Shown: piece after piece, positions 52,861-60,701 of the stretch
Numbering within the stretch: the stretch's first letter is position 1
Layout: every line of letters starts with the position of its first letter
Source: Ensifer sp. MPMI2T
GTDB taxonomy: Bacteria > Pseudomonadota > Alphaproteobacteria > Rhizobiales > Rhizobiaceae
DNA length: 64,000 nucleotides
Direction: 5' to 3'
NCBI RefSeq assembly: GCF_004827385.1
Contig: NZ_SRXN01000011.1
Location: 124,001 to 188,000, forward strand
Program-made: the position numbers and the translations under genes
The notes under the pieces: model-generated
What the model was told of the DNA's origin: nothing
The model's input: only the letters and a program-made list of their open reading frames with translations
Database searches by the model: none

Positions 52861-52977
52861 GCTGACAAGACGCGCGGCGCCGTAGTTCACGGCCAGGGTG
52901 GCGGCATTCCCGAGCGCGGAATGGTGGCCGTAACATGAACCTTTATGCTCGCCGAACGTTTCCTTGCCACCTGAACA

Positions 52978-53037
52978 GAGCAATTCCAGGAAAAGTGTGT
53001 AACGGTTTTCCGTCCGGAATTGCGTAGCTTCAAAGCG
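52978..53037 (+). repeat. Dispersed palindromic repeat, family C (copy 2)
   Basis: AGAGCAATTCCAGGAAAAGT, GTGTAACGGTTTTCCGTCCG, GAATTGCGTAGCTTCAAAGC. Arms CAATTCC / GGAATTG form the stem. Its right end runs into the ribosome site of the next small gene. Confidence 0.85.
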
Positions 53038-53048
53038 GAGGACTAGCG

Positions 53049-53147
53049 ATGGTCCCTATCCGGCATGCCAAGATGGTCGAGTGGATCGTGGTAATCGCCG
53101 CATGCGCTCTGGTTGCGGCGTTCATGGTCGCAACGTTGATCCCGTAA
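53049..53147 (+). CDS. Very small membrane protein, 32 residues
   Basis: MVPIRHAKMVEWIVVIAACA then LVAAFMVATLIP: one hydrophobic helix. The ATG follows AAGCGGAGGACTAGCG, partly supplied by the family C repeat. Small size keeps confidence low. Confidence 0.5.
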   Translation: MVPIRHAKMVEWIVVIAACALVAAFMVATLIP

Positions 53148-53160
53148 TCGACGTCACCAA

Positions 53161-53436
53161 TCAGACAATGCCGGAGAATTTCCGCTGCTCGCGGATGTAG
53201 GCGATTGCAGCAACTTCCAGAGCTCTGCACCTTGCCTCGAACTGGAGCAAGCTTTCATCGTCCTTGTCGGAAGCGCATCGCAGAACATCGCGTTGCAAGC
53301 ACGCGTGCTCGTATACCTCGCATAAATGCAGAAACACGACATCCTGCATCATCCAAGGGCTGTCCCTCAACTCCGGGGCCGCCAAAAGCAGCCTGGCGAT
53401 TCCTGCCTTCTGCACATCCATGCCGAACGCTCGCAT
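53161..53436 (-). CDS. Hypothetical helical protein, 91 residues
   Basis: MRAFGMDVQKAGIARLLLAA..., with PWMMQDVVFLHLCEVYEHAC and a charged C-terminal helix (LQFEARCRALEVAAIAYIRE). Composition looks coding and is helical and soluble. Either the ATG at 53436 or the one at 53421 could start it; neither has a strong ribosome site. It is convergent with the 32-residue ORF. Confidence 0.5.
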   Translation of the reverse strand: MRAFGMDVQKAGIARLLLAAPELRDSPWMMQDVVFLHLCEVYEHACLQRDVLRCASDKDDESLLQFEARCRALEVAAIAYIREQRKFSGIV

Positions 53437-53609
53437 TCTTCGACGAGCTAGAGAAAGTTAACGACCGACGTCGGAAGAAGGTTCCAGAAGCACTCAGACA
53501 TACCCGCTGCGGCGGAGATCTTCACGCCCGTAAGGCGGCGACATCCCGAAGAAGAAAAGAAATCAAATGGATATTTCTTGAGACGCGCGGCGCTGCAGCC
53601 GATCGCCCG

Positions 53610-53729
53610 TCATTTGACAACCGCCGTAACGAGAAAGGCGGCGATCGCACCGCAGAGCACCGTATAGGCGCAGGCGCGCAACATTTTCATTCGGCGCGTT
53701 CTAACGCCGGTCCAATCGTAGCCCATCAT
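53610..53729 (-). CDS. Very small membrane protein, 39 residues
   Basis: MMGYDWTGVRTRRMKMLRAC, then a helix AYTVLCGAIAAFLVTAVV. A GGAGCAC precedes the first of two adjacent ATG codons. A basic stretch before the helix suggests an inner-membrane anchor with its N-terminus inside. Confidence 0.45.
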   Translation of the reverse strand: MMGYDWTGVRTRRMKMLRACAYTVLCGAIAAFLVTAVVK

Positions 53730-54006
53730 GTGCTCCGAACCGCTTACAGCGCCGCGCGTCTCATGTCGCGCGAGGGCCGTTGTAATGCTTTGAATTGCCA
53801 CATGATTCCTCAACCCAGCTTCGACTTGAGAAATCTCCAGTAACTTGCCGGCTTCTTCTTAAGAAATGGAGAATCGGGGCGAGAAAATCTGCTCGACAGT
53901 GCCCTCACATCTGCAGCAATGACGCTCCAACATAGGTGGACGGCATGCAGTCCATTCCCGTCTTGCCTTTCACCCGCGAATGCGCAAGTACACTCGAACG
54001 GGACAA

Positions 54007-54109
54007 CTGCATGTTCCCTTAAATCGTAGCCGGTTTAAGGATAAAACATGCAGCGGCTTAAAGTGCTACAGCGTCCTTTGCGCGTCTGATAAGACGCGCG
54101 GCGCTGTAG
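54007..54109. repeat. Dispersed palindromic repeat, family B (longest copy)
   Basis: CTGCATGTTCCCTTAAATCG ... GGATAAAACATGCAG is an outer inverted repeat. It is followed by TGCTACAGCGTCCTTTGCGC and GATAAGACGCGCGGCGCTGT, itself an inverted repeat (ACAGCG ... CGCTGT). The stretch 53730-54136 holds this and a fragment at about 53743-53812, and no gene. Confidence 0.85.
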
Positions 54110-54136
54110 CCCGAGGAAACTTTCGAGGAAACCGCT

Positions 54137-54316
54137 TTGAACTCCGACAACAAGCCCGATGCCACGATCAAGGTCGAGAAGCGACTGAACGGCCGCTGGG
54201 CCTTCGTGCTCACCTTCCGCGGCGTGACCTATCCGGGCCAGGGCCAGTTTGCCACCCAGTTGCAGGCACAGGCCGCCGCCCACGCCGCCATGAAGCTCTT
54301 GCAGCAACGCGGCTGA
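54137..54316 (+). CDS. Small basic protein, TTG start
   Basis: 59 residues from a TTG at 54137 with CGAGGAAACC upstream: MNSDNKPDATIKVEKRLNGR, WAFVLTFRGVTYPGQGQFAT, QLQAQAAAHAAMKLL. The amphipathic, compact sequence and clean stop favour a real gene. It is convergent with the cyclase gene, 2 bases apart at the stops. No family is recognised. Confidence 0.65.
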   Translation: MNSDNKPDATIKVEKRLNGRWAFVLTFRGVTYPGQGQFATQLQAQAAAHAAMKLLQQRG

Positions 54317-54318
54317 CC

Positions 54319-56049
54319 TCACTCCGGCAGGCCTGCCAGGCGATAACCGTCGACAAAATGCCGCCTGAGCTCTTCATCCCGGAACGGTTGCGAATCGGAC
54401 CACTGCCGTATCGTGAAGTTCGGGTTGTTCATCATGAAGAGCTGCGCCTCGGTCCGCGCCTCGTCGAGCCGCCCGAGCCGCGCCAGGCTTGCCGCAAGCA
54501 GGCGGCGCGAAGTCGCGCGGTATGTTTCCGGGCGGCGCAATGTCTGGACCGCCGCCTCGTAGTCGCGGCTTGCATACTGGGCCTGCCCCAGCATCCAGTA
54601 ATACCAGCCCGGCGGGTGAGGATTGAGCCTAAGGGCCTTGCGGACGTGCTCGATCGCATCGCCGGGCCGTCCGGCCAGCACGATCAGGTCCGCCCGCATC
54701 GCCCAGGCGTCGGCATGGTTGGGATCGAGCCTCAGGGCGAGGTCGAACTCCGCGTCCGACTCCTCCCAGCGGCGCTCATGCCCGAGAATGATGCCGAGCA
54801 CCCAACGATTCCCGGCGTCATTGGGGTCGAGCGCGACCGCCTTTTGCGCTTCCGCCACGGCTCGCGCCCGGTTGGGATCGATCGGCTGATCCCAGAATTC
54901 CCAGGCGAGCCACAGGTTGAGCGCCAGCAGCCGATGTGCCTCCGCATAGTCCGGATCGCGTGCGATTGCCCGCTGCAGCAGGAAGATCGCCTCCCTCGCG
55001 CTGCCGGCCGTCTGCAGGCCGAGCGAACGCGCCCGGACGCAGAGATCATAGGCCTCCATGTCCGTTGGCCTGTTTCGCGCCGGCGTGGCCGTCAACCGCC
55101 CGACCAGAGCCTCGACGATCTTGCTCGTCACCTCGTCCTGGACGGCAAATATGTCCTCCAGGCTACGGTCGAATCTCTCCGCCCACAGGTGGTCCCCTCG
55201 CATCGCGTCGATCAACTGGGCGTTGATACGAACGCGTCCGGCGGCACGGCGGGCGCTGCCTTCCAAAACATAACGAACGCCAAGCTCGCGGGCGATGCGG
55301 CGCACGTCCGTGTGCCTGCCCTTGTAGGCGAAGACGGAATTGCTGGCGATCACGAACAGGCCGGTTGCCCTTGAGAGATCGGTGATCAGGTCTTCGGTCA
55401 AGCCGTCGACAAAAACCTCCTGCTCCGGATCGTTGCTCATGTTGGTGAACGGCAGGACGGCAATCGAAGGCTTGGTCGGCAGCGGCAACGGCGCTTTGGC
55501 GGCGCCATGCTGCCCCCAGGCCGAAGTCTCGATACGATAAACGGAAACCGGCTCGGCCACGTTCTTGATGGCGTGCGGGCCAAGGTCGTCAAATTCGCAG
55601 TACAGCCGCCGGCGGACCTGATCGTGGATGCTGCTGGAGACGAAGATCTCTCCCGGCCCGGCCATTGCCTCGAGCCGCGCGGCTATGATGACGCCGTCGC
55701 CATAGAGATCGCCGCCCTCGACGACGACGTCGCCCAGGTTGATACCAATTCTCAGAAGAATTTGCCGATCGTCGGCAAGCCCCTCGTTTGCCGCTTGCAT
55801 CCGCCGCTGGAATTCGATTGCACAGGTCACAGCGTTGACCGCGCTCGCGAACTCGACCAGCACCCCGTCGCCCATCGTCTTGACGACGCGGCCGTTGTTC
55901 TCGCGCACGAGCGGTTCCAGGATCTGCTTGCGGCGTTCCTTCAGTGCTGCCAGCGTCCCGCCCTCGTCCAGTTCGACGAGGCGGCTGTAACCGACCACAT
56001 CGGCAGCCATTATCGCGGCAAGACGCCGTTGGGCGCGTTCTTCAGCCAT
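54319..56049 (-). CDS. Class III adenylate/guanylate cyclase with TPR domain
   Basis: 576 residues. The cyclase homology domain (about 8-175) starts LAAIMAADVVGYSRLVELDE with metal-binding Asp17 and has GRVVKTMGDGVLVEF with Asp61. The purine- and transition-state motifs follow (GDLYGDGVIIAARLEAMA). A linker with a TolB-like fold (IAVLPFTNMSNDPEQEVFVD, about 200-310) leads to TPR repeats to the C-terminus. Such cyclase-TolB-TPR proteins are numerous in Sinorhizobium and make cAMP. No membrane segment is seen, so it is cytoplasmic. Confidence 0.92.
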   Translation of the reverse strand: MAEERAQRRLAAIMAADVVGYSRLVELDEGGTLAALKERRKQILEPLVRENNGRVVKTMGDGVLVEFASAVNAVTCAIEFQRRMQAANEGLADDRQILLRIGINLGDVVVEGGDLYGDGVIIAARLEAMAGPGEIFVSSSIHDQVRRRLYCEFDDLGPHAIKNVAEPVSVYRIETSAWGQHGAAKAPLPLPTKPSIAVLPFTNMSNDPEQEVFVDGLTEDLITDLSRATGLFVIASNSVFAYKGRHTDVRRIARELGVRYVLEGSARRAAGRVRINAQLIDAMRGDHLWAERFDRSLEDIFAVQDEVTSKIVEALVGRLTATPARNRPTDMEAYDLCVRARSLGLQTAGSAREAIFLLQRAIARDPDYAEAHRLLALNLWLAWEFWDQPIDPNRARAVAEAQKAVALDPNDAGNRWVLGIILGHERRWEESDAEFDLALRLDPNHADAWAMRADLIVLAGRPGDAIEHVRKALRLNPHPPGWYYWMLGQAQYASRDYEAAVQTLRRPETYRATSRRLLAASLARLGRLDEARTEAQLFMMNNPNFTIRQWSDSQPFRDEELRRHFVDGYRLAGLPE

Positions 56050-56153
56050 GTCAAACGCCTTCGCAGAACGCAGTGCCGGGAATTGTAGGACGTCCCTTGG
56101 AAATGTCTATCAACCGAATGCATCTGGCGGCGGCAGGAAATGACGGATGTTCA

Positions 56154-56849
56154 TTATCCCGGCGTGAGGCCATCGAGCAGGAAGTCGAGGCCCTTCCTGA
56201 AAGCGCCGTCCCAATCGTTGTCCAACAGCAGACGAGAGCGTTCGATTGTCGGGTAGCGCTCGCTGAGACCTGTGAGGCGCTGCTGCGCGGCGGCCATGTC
56301 TTCGTCCGAAAGGTCGAAGCTCACCCGGGTGATGGTAGCGCCCATCACATAGTTCCAGAGCGACCATATCGCGGCGTTCAGATCTGCGTCCGCTACACCG
56401 GCTCTGGACAAGGTCTTGCTCAGCATTTCCAGGCGACCGAGGATGTTTGGGCCGAGCGCCCGGCGCGGCAACAGCGATGCCGACCAGGGATGGCGCAGCA
56501 TGCTGGCGCGCCAGTCTTCGAGCATATGAACGACTTCCCCGCGCCAGCCCTGAGACCCGGCCGTTTGCGGCGGTCCGCGATATTCGAGCACCGCGTCGAG
56601 CGCCAGATCGAAGACCTCCTCTTTGTTGTCGACGTGCCAATATAGGCTCATCGCGCCCGAGCCGAGGCAATCGGCCAGCCGACGCATCGTCAATCCGTCG
56701 ACTCCTTCGGCGTCCAGCAGTTCTACCGCGGTCGCAACGATCCTTTCCCGAGAGAGAGGCGGTTCACTGCGCAGCGCCTGCCCGGCTTGGGGCGACACAC
56801 TCTTCCGTTGAGACCGCTTGTTCTGAGCGCCGCTACGCTTGGCTGCCAT
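56154..56849 (-). CDS. TetR/AcrR-family regulator
   Basis: 231 residues from the ATG at 56849 (CAAGGAAGACAG upstream). The HTH (SRERIVATAVELLDAEGVDG, LTMRRLADCLGSGAMSLYWH, about 33-80) is followed by a C-terminal domain of the TetR_C type (LDAVLEYRGPP, WRASMLRHPWSASLLPRRAL). It is divergent from the exported RidA-like gene across a large inverted repeat, so it probably represses both genes. The ligand is unknown. Confidence 0.92.
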   Translation of the reverse strand: MAAKRSGAQNKRSQRKSVSPQAGQALRSEPPLSRERIVATAVELLDAEGVDGLTMRRLADCLGSGAMSLYWHVDNKEEVFDLALDAVLEYRGPPQTAGSQGWRGEVVHMLEDWRASMLRHPWSASLLPRRALGPNILGRLEMLSKTLSRAGVADADLNAAIWSLWNYVMGATITRVSFDLSDEDMAAAQQRLTGLSERYPTIERSRLLLDNDWDGAFRKGLDFLLDGLTPG

Positions 56850-56913
56850 CTGTCTTCCTTGCTGATCAGAACGCCGATCTAAGCCGACAATGCGACGAAT
56901 GTCGATCCTGAAC

Positions 56914-56967
56914 GGTTGACTCGTACGTCGTACGATGCGATCAAACCGTACGCCGTACGAGTCAACC
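56914..56967. promoter_or_regulatory. Large inverted-repeat operator between tetR and ridA-like genes
   Basis: Left arm GGTTGACTCGTACG-t-CGTACG (56914-56934), spacer of 12 bases, right arm CGTACG-c-CGTACGAGTCAACC (56947-56967). Only the central base of each arm differs. Each arm is itself a CGTACG-N-CGTACG palindrome. A TTGACT in each outer end reads as a -35 box for each divergent promoter. This suits two TetR dimers blocking both directions. Confidence 0.9.
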
Positions 56968-57045
56968 ATATGGGCGATGAGTAAAGGTTCAATCCTGCAA
57001 GCCCGCGGGTACGTTGCTCGCGGTCCTCAGAACCAAGAGAAAATC

Positions 57046-57534
57046 ATGTCACGCGCAATCAAGCATCTGCTTATCGGAGGGCTAATCATCATGACCATGG
57101 GAGTTCCCAATGCGACGACAGCGAACGAGAACGATCTCAAGCTGACCATCGTCAATCCCAAAAACCTCTACGACCCGACGCCGAATGGCTACAGCACGGC
57201 GGTGATCACTCCCCCCGGTGCCCGGGTGGCCTACATCTCCGGACAGGGCGGCCAAGACAGCACTGGAGCCTTGTCGCCCGACTTCGCTGTTCAGGTAAAG
57301 CAGGCCTACGCAAATTTGCGCACCGCTCTCGATGCGCTTGGTGCAAGGCCGGATCAGGTCGCCAAACTTACGGTCTTCGTGGTCGATCACGACATGTCCA
57401 AGCTTGAGGTATTGACCAGGAACGTCAAGGAAATGTTCGGCGAGGCACTGCCGGCGCAGACTCTGATCCCCGTCCCCAAGCTTGCAATTGACCCCATGCT
57501 CTTCGAGGTCGAAGCAGTCGTCATGCTGGACTAG
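57046..57534 (+). CDS. RidA-family protein with an N-terminal export signal
   Basis: 162 residues from the ATG at 57046 (AGAGAAAATC upstream). The first 27 residues (AIKHLLIGGLIIMTMGVPNA) form a signal peptide, which most RidA proteins lack. The RidA domain follows: YISGQGGQDSTGALSPDF, QVKQAYANLRTALDALGARP, VAKLTVFVVDHDMSKLEVLT, PAQTLIPVPKLAIDPMLFEV. Classical RidA members deaminate reactive enamines in the cytosol and use an Arg near the C-terminal end (R-x-x-V). Here that position reads TLIPV, so the deaminase site is probably absent. It is controlled by the TetR neighbour. Confidence 0.87.
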   Translation: MSRAIKHLLIGGLIIMTMGVPNATTANENDLKLTIVNPKNLYDPTPNGYSTAVITPPGARVAYISGQGGQDSTGALSPDFAVQVKQAYANLRTALDALGARPDQVAKLTVFVVDHDMSKLEVLTRNVKEMFGEALPAQTLIPVPKLAIDPMLFEVEAVVMLD

Positions 57535-57575
57535 AGCAATTCCAGGAAAAGTGTGTAGCGGCCGGAATCAGGCCT
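57533..57575 (+). repeat. Dispersed palindromic repeat, family C (short copy)
   Basis: AGAGCAATTCCAGGAAAAGT, GTGTAGCGGCCGGAATCAGG. The TAG stop of the RidA-like gene is the first triplet touching it. The rest of 57535-58017 holds a cyclase fragment and a family B piece near 57965-57997. Confidence 0.75.
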
Positions 57576-57780
57576 ACAGCTTCTGGCTAAGGCGACACGC
57601 GCGACAGCGGGAGGCGTTTTGTCCCGTTGTCTCAACTGTCACATGCGCCCTCCTAACTTCCGAGAATACTACTTCACCGGGCCACGTGTGATGGACGTGA
57701 GTTCCCCGATCACGTCAAACGCTTTGATGCTCAACGTCGGGTCACCTTTCATCTCCGCACCTCAAGCAGCATCGTGGCGA

Positions 57781-57903
57781 GGGTACATCGGCGTTCCGTT
57801 CGCGCATCTTGCGTTGGATTTCCGTTGCGCAGGCCACCGCGTTCACCACGCTCGAGAACTCGATCAGCATTCCGTCGCCGGTGGGCTTGACCATCCGCCC
57901 TCG
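57781..57903 (-). pseudogene. Fragment of a second class III cyclase gene
   Basis: The minus strand encodes GRMVKPTGDGMLIEFSSVVN, AVACATEIQRKMRERNADV, which aligns with residues 53-90 of the cyclase at 54319-56049 (GRVVKTMGDGVLVEFASAVN). A TGA lies just upstream and no other cyclase motif is present. The metal-binding Asp is still there, but no promoter or start codon is. Confidence 0.85.
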
Positions 57904-58017
57904 TGCTCAAATTGGCCCGAACCAGACCGCTGCCGACGGGCGTAGTGCTGGATGTTTTTGCCCCTGAATGGGATACGATTTAGGAAAACATGCAGCGCCC
58001 ATCCGAGGGACCAGAAA

Positions 58018-59019
58018 TTGAGCAAGCCGAATTACCGGGACATCGCCCGCCAGGCCGGAGTGGGAACCGCAACGGTCGAGCGGGTCCTGAACGGGCGCGG
58101 AGGCGTTCGCCCGGAACTGGTCGAAAAGGTGGTCGTTGCCGCGCGCACCTTGAACTATCCGCGCACGCTCCCCGACACCCATCGGGGCCTGCTGCGTATA
58201 AAAGTGCTGATGGTGCGCCCCGAAACGACGTTCTACCGGCGGCTCTCCAAGGCGTTCGAGAGGATTGCCGCGACCCTCGATCCTCTGGTGATCGTCCACC
58301 GCAGCTTCACCGAAGAGATGAAGCCGGACGAGATCGCAAGGCGCATCCTGTCCACCGACCAGCCGCGTGCCGGTCTGATCCTTGCGGTTCCCAACAGCCC
58401 GCTGATCAGTGCGGCGGTGGAAGCGGTGGTCGAGCGAGGAGTGCCGGTCGTCCATGTCGTGACTCGAGCCTCCGAGAGCACGGGGGAATTCGTCGGAATA
58501 GACAATTACGCCGCCGGACGGACGGCGGCTCACTTCATCGCCCGCATGGCGCGGGCAGAAGGCCCTGTCATTGCGCTGTGTCATCCGATCTATCAGGTGC
58601 ACCGCGAGCGCATCCGTGGGTTCTCGGACTACTTTCACGAACACCCCGGCCCCATCGCCTTTGAATGGCTCGGCTTCAGTCGCGACGAAGAGCACTACAG
58701 CGCGGAATCATTGTCCCTTGCGCTTGAAATGTATCCGGATCTCGTCGGTCTTTATAACGCCGGAGGCGCAAACTCCGCTCTGATCCAGGTCCTGCGCCGT
58801 CATCGCCGGGGCCGGGACGTGTTGTTCGTCGGGCACGAATTGACCGACTACACCAGCGCCGCCTTGCGAGAGGGCATCATGGACGTGGTGTTGGATCAGG
58901 CTCCCGAGGCACAGGCTCAGCGTGCGCTCGATTTGATCCTGCGTCGCATCGGCTTGACTGCGATCGAACCGGATCACGCTCCCATTCGCTTCATCACCAT
59001 CACCGCCGAGGCGCTTTGA
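58018..59019 (+). CDS. LacI-family regulator of the moc-like cluster
   Basis: 333 residues from a TTG at 58018 (GAGGGACCAGAAA upstream). The HTH (NYRDIARQAGVGTATVERVL then NGRGGVRPELVEKVV, about 5-50) is followed by a periplasmic-binding-protein-like sensor domain (PRAGLILAVPNSPLISAAVE, GIDNYAAGRTAAHFIARMAR). It is followed by a 160-base gap to the hydroxylase gene on the same strand. It probably responds to the sugar-like substrate of the cluster; known rhizopine clusters use a different regulator (MocR). Confidence 0.9.
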   Translation: MSKPNYRDIARQAGVGTATVERVLNGRGGVRPELVEKVVVAARTLNYPRTLPDTHRGLLRIKVLMVRPETTFYRRLSKAFERIAATLDPLVIVHRSFTEEMKPDEIARRILSTDQPRAGLILAVPNSPLISAAVEAVVERGVPVVHVVTRASESTGEFVGIDNYAAGRTAAHFIARMARAEGPVIALCHPIYQVHRERIRGFSDYFHEHPGPIAFEWLGFSRDEEHYSAESLSLALEMYPDLVGLYNAGGANSALIQVLRRHRRGRDVLFVGHELTDYTSAALREGIMDVVLDQAPEAQAQRALDLILRRIGLTAIEPDHAPIRFITITAEAL

Positions 59020-59179
59020 TCTAATTTGATCAAGGAAGGTTTCGCCGTTCATAAAGCCTCCTGGTATTTGTCAAATCAGGAGGAGAGACGGAGCGACCCG
59101 AACCACTGCGCGTAAACGCGCTCTCCTTCATCGTGAAAAACTTGTGCGGGCGCGAGGCAAACCGCCCAGGGAGAGCGCA

Positions 59180-60214
59180 ATGGACGACTTGCAATACGGA
59201 ACGCGCAACAAGCGCGGCGACTGGGCGCCGAACCAGGCGATCGAAACTGCGCCGCTGTTCGCCTTTCCACCCCGGCTGATGGCAGTTCTGAAATGGCTGC
59301 CGCACTACTTCTTTCCCTGGAACGTGATCTTTGCGGCGTCGGCGGTGGCCTATTGGGCATGGGTGATCCCGCCGGTCAACACGATGCAAACTTTCGCAAT
59401 CGGCTGGATCGCCTGGCTTTACGCCGTGAATGCGATCTGCGTGTTTTTCTTCTACGGCGCCTTCGAGCTCCATCTCTATGTCCTGAAGCGGCAGGAAAAC
59501 CGCTTCAAGTACAACGGAAAGTTCCCCGCCGAACAGAAGAGCAAGGCATTCTGGTTCGAGAGCCAGAACCTCGACAATATGCTGCGCACGTTTCTCTCGG
59601 GCGTGACCATCTGGACCGCGGTCGAGGTCGCCATGCTGTGGGCCTATGCCAACGGCTACGCGCCCTGGCTGAGCTTCGCGGAAAATCCATGGACGCTTGC
59701 CGTTGTCGCGCTGGTGGTGCCGATCATTCACGAGTTCCACTTCTTCTGCATTCACCGGCTCATCCACACGCCCTTCCTCTACAAGTGGGTGCATTCGGTC
59801 CACCACAATTCGGTGAACCCCTCGCCGTGGTCCTCGCTGTCGATGCATCCGGTCGAGCACCTGCTCTACTTCGGGACGGCGTTCTATCACCTGATCCTGC
59901 CCTCGAACCCGATCCTCATGCTCTATCAGCTCCACTATGCGGGCTTCGGGGCGATCCCCGGCCATGTCGGTTTCGACAAGGTCGAGATCGGCGAGGACAA
60001 GCTGGTCGATAGCCATGCCTATGCTCACTACCTGCATCACAAGTACTTCGAGGTGAACTACGGCGACGCCCTGATCCCGCTCGATAAGTGGTTCGGCACC
60101 TGGCACGACGGCTCTCCCGAAGGCGAGGCGCGGATGCAGGAGCGCTATCGCAAGCGCAAGGAAAAACTCGCAGCCCGCAAGGCTCGCGTTGAAGTCGGAG
60201 GGGCCGCCCAATGA
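59180..60214 (+). CDS. mocD: MocD-like fatty acid hydroxylase/sterol desaturase superfamily oxygenase
   Basis: 344 residues from the ATG at 59180 after CAGGGAGAGCGCA. Four to five membrane helices and the di-iron histidine clusters: HEFHFFCIHRLIH (184-196), HSVHH (205-209), HPVEH (223-227) and HAYAHYLHH (279-287). In rhizopine catabolism, MocD-type oxygenases with MocE and MocF demethylate 3-O-methyl-scyllo-inosamine (published model). The gene overlaps the Rieske gene by ATGA, supporting a shared function. Confidence 0.85.
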   Translation: MDDLQYGTRNKRGDWAPNQAIETAPLFAFPPRLMAVLKWLPHYFFPWNVIFAASAVAYWAWVIPPVNTMQTFAIGWIAWLYAVNAICVFFFYGAFELHLYVLKRQENRFKYNGKFPAEQKSKAFWFESQNLDNMLRTFLSGVTIWTAVEVAMLWAYANGYAPWLSFAENPWTLAVVALVVPIIHEFHFFCIHRLIHTPFLYKWVHSVHHNSVNPSPWSSLSMHPVEHLLYFGTAFYHLILPSNPILMLYQLHYAGFGAIPGHVGFDKVEIGEDKLVDSHAYAHYLHHKYFEVNYGDALIPLDKWFGTWHDGSPEGEARMQERYRKRKEKLAARKARVEVGGAAQ

Positions 60215-60522
60215 GCTGGATCTCAGCCTGCAAGCTTGACGACATCGAACAGGAGGGGGCCATCCGCTTCGACCATAGTGGGCGCACCTACGCGATCTAC
60301 CGCGGGCCAGACGACAGCGTCTACTGCACCGCCGGCCTCTGCACACATGAGGCCATCCATCTCGCGGACGGATTGGTCATGGATTTCGAGGTGGAATGTC
60401 CCAAGCATTCCGGCGCCTTCGACTATCGCACCGGCGAAGCGCTCAGGCTTCCCGCCTGCGAGAACCTGAAAACCTATCCGGCCGAGGTGGTCGACGGAGA
60501 AGTTCGCGTCGCCCTGGGTTAG
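60211..60522 (+). CDS. mocE: MocE-like Rieske [2Fe-2S] ferredoxin
   Basis: 103 residues with both Rieske ligands pairs: CTH (Cys44, His46) and CPKH (Cys63, His66), in the soluble-ferredoxin arrangement VYCTAGLCTHEAIHLADG. It would pass electrons from the reductase (61705) to the hydroxylase (59180). Overlap with the hydroxylase gene is 4 bases. The TAG stop falls inside the following palindromic repeat. Confidence 0.9.
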   Translation: MSWISACKLDDIEQEGAIRFDHSGRTYAIYRGPDDSVYCTAGLCTHEAIHLADGLVMDFEVECPKHSGAFDYRTGEALRLPACENLKTYPAEVVDGEVRVALG

Positions 60523-60625
60523 AGCATCCCGCTTTCAAGCGGAACCCATGAAAGCGAAGAAGATACTCTAGAATCAATACGTTAGAGTGCTTTCCGTGCG
60601 TTCGTTCGAACGCACGATGCTCTAA
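60519..60625. repeat. Large palindromic intergenic repeat between mocE-like and mocB-like genes
   Basis: Outer arms TTAGAGCAT (60519-60527) and ATGCTCTAA (60617-60625). Inside lie GCTTTCAAGC, an AT-richer centre and the hairpin GTGCGTTCG-TT-CGAACGCAC (60596-60615). It may be a transcript-stability or attenuation element within the operon, or a mini repeat of the RIME type. Confidence 0.8.
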
Positions 60626-60701
60626 GGCTGCGCGAGATTGGCTAGGCCCGGTGGGCCTCCGGGATGCAACTGGGTGATCCGGCACCCGAAGGGAGGATGA
60701 C

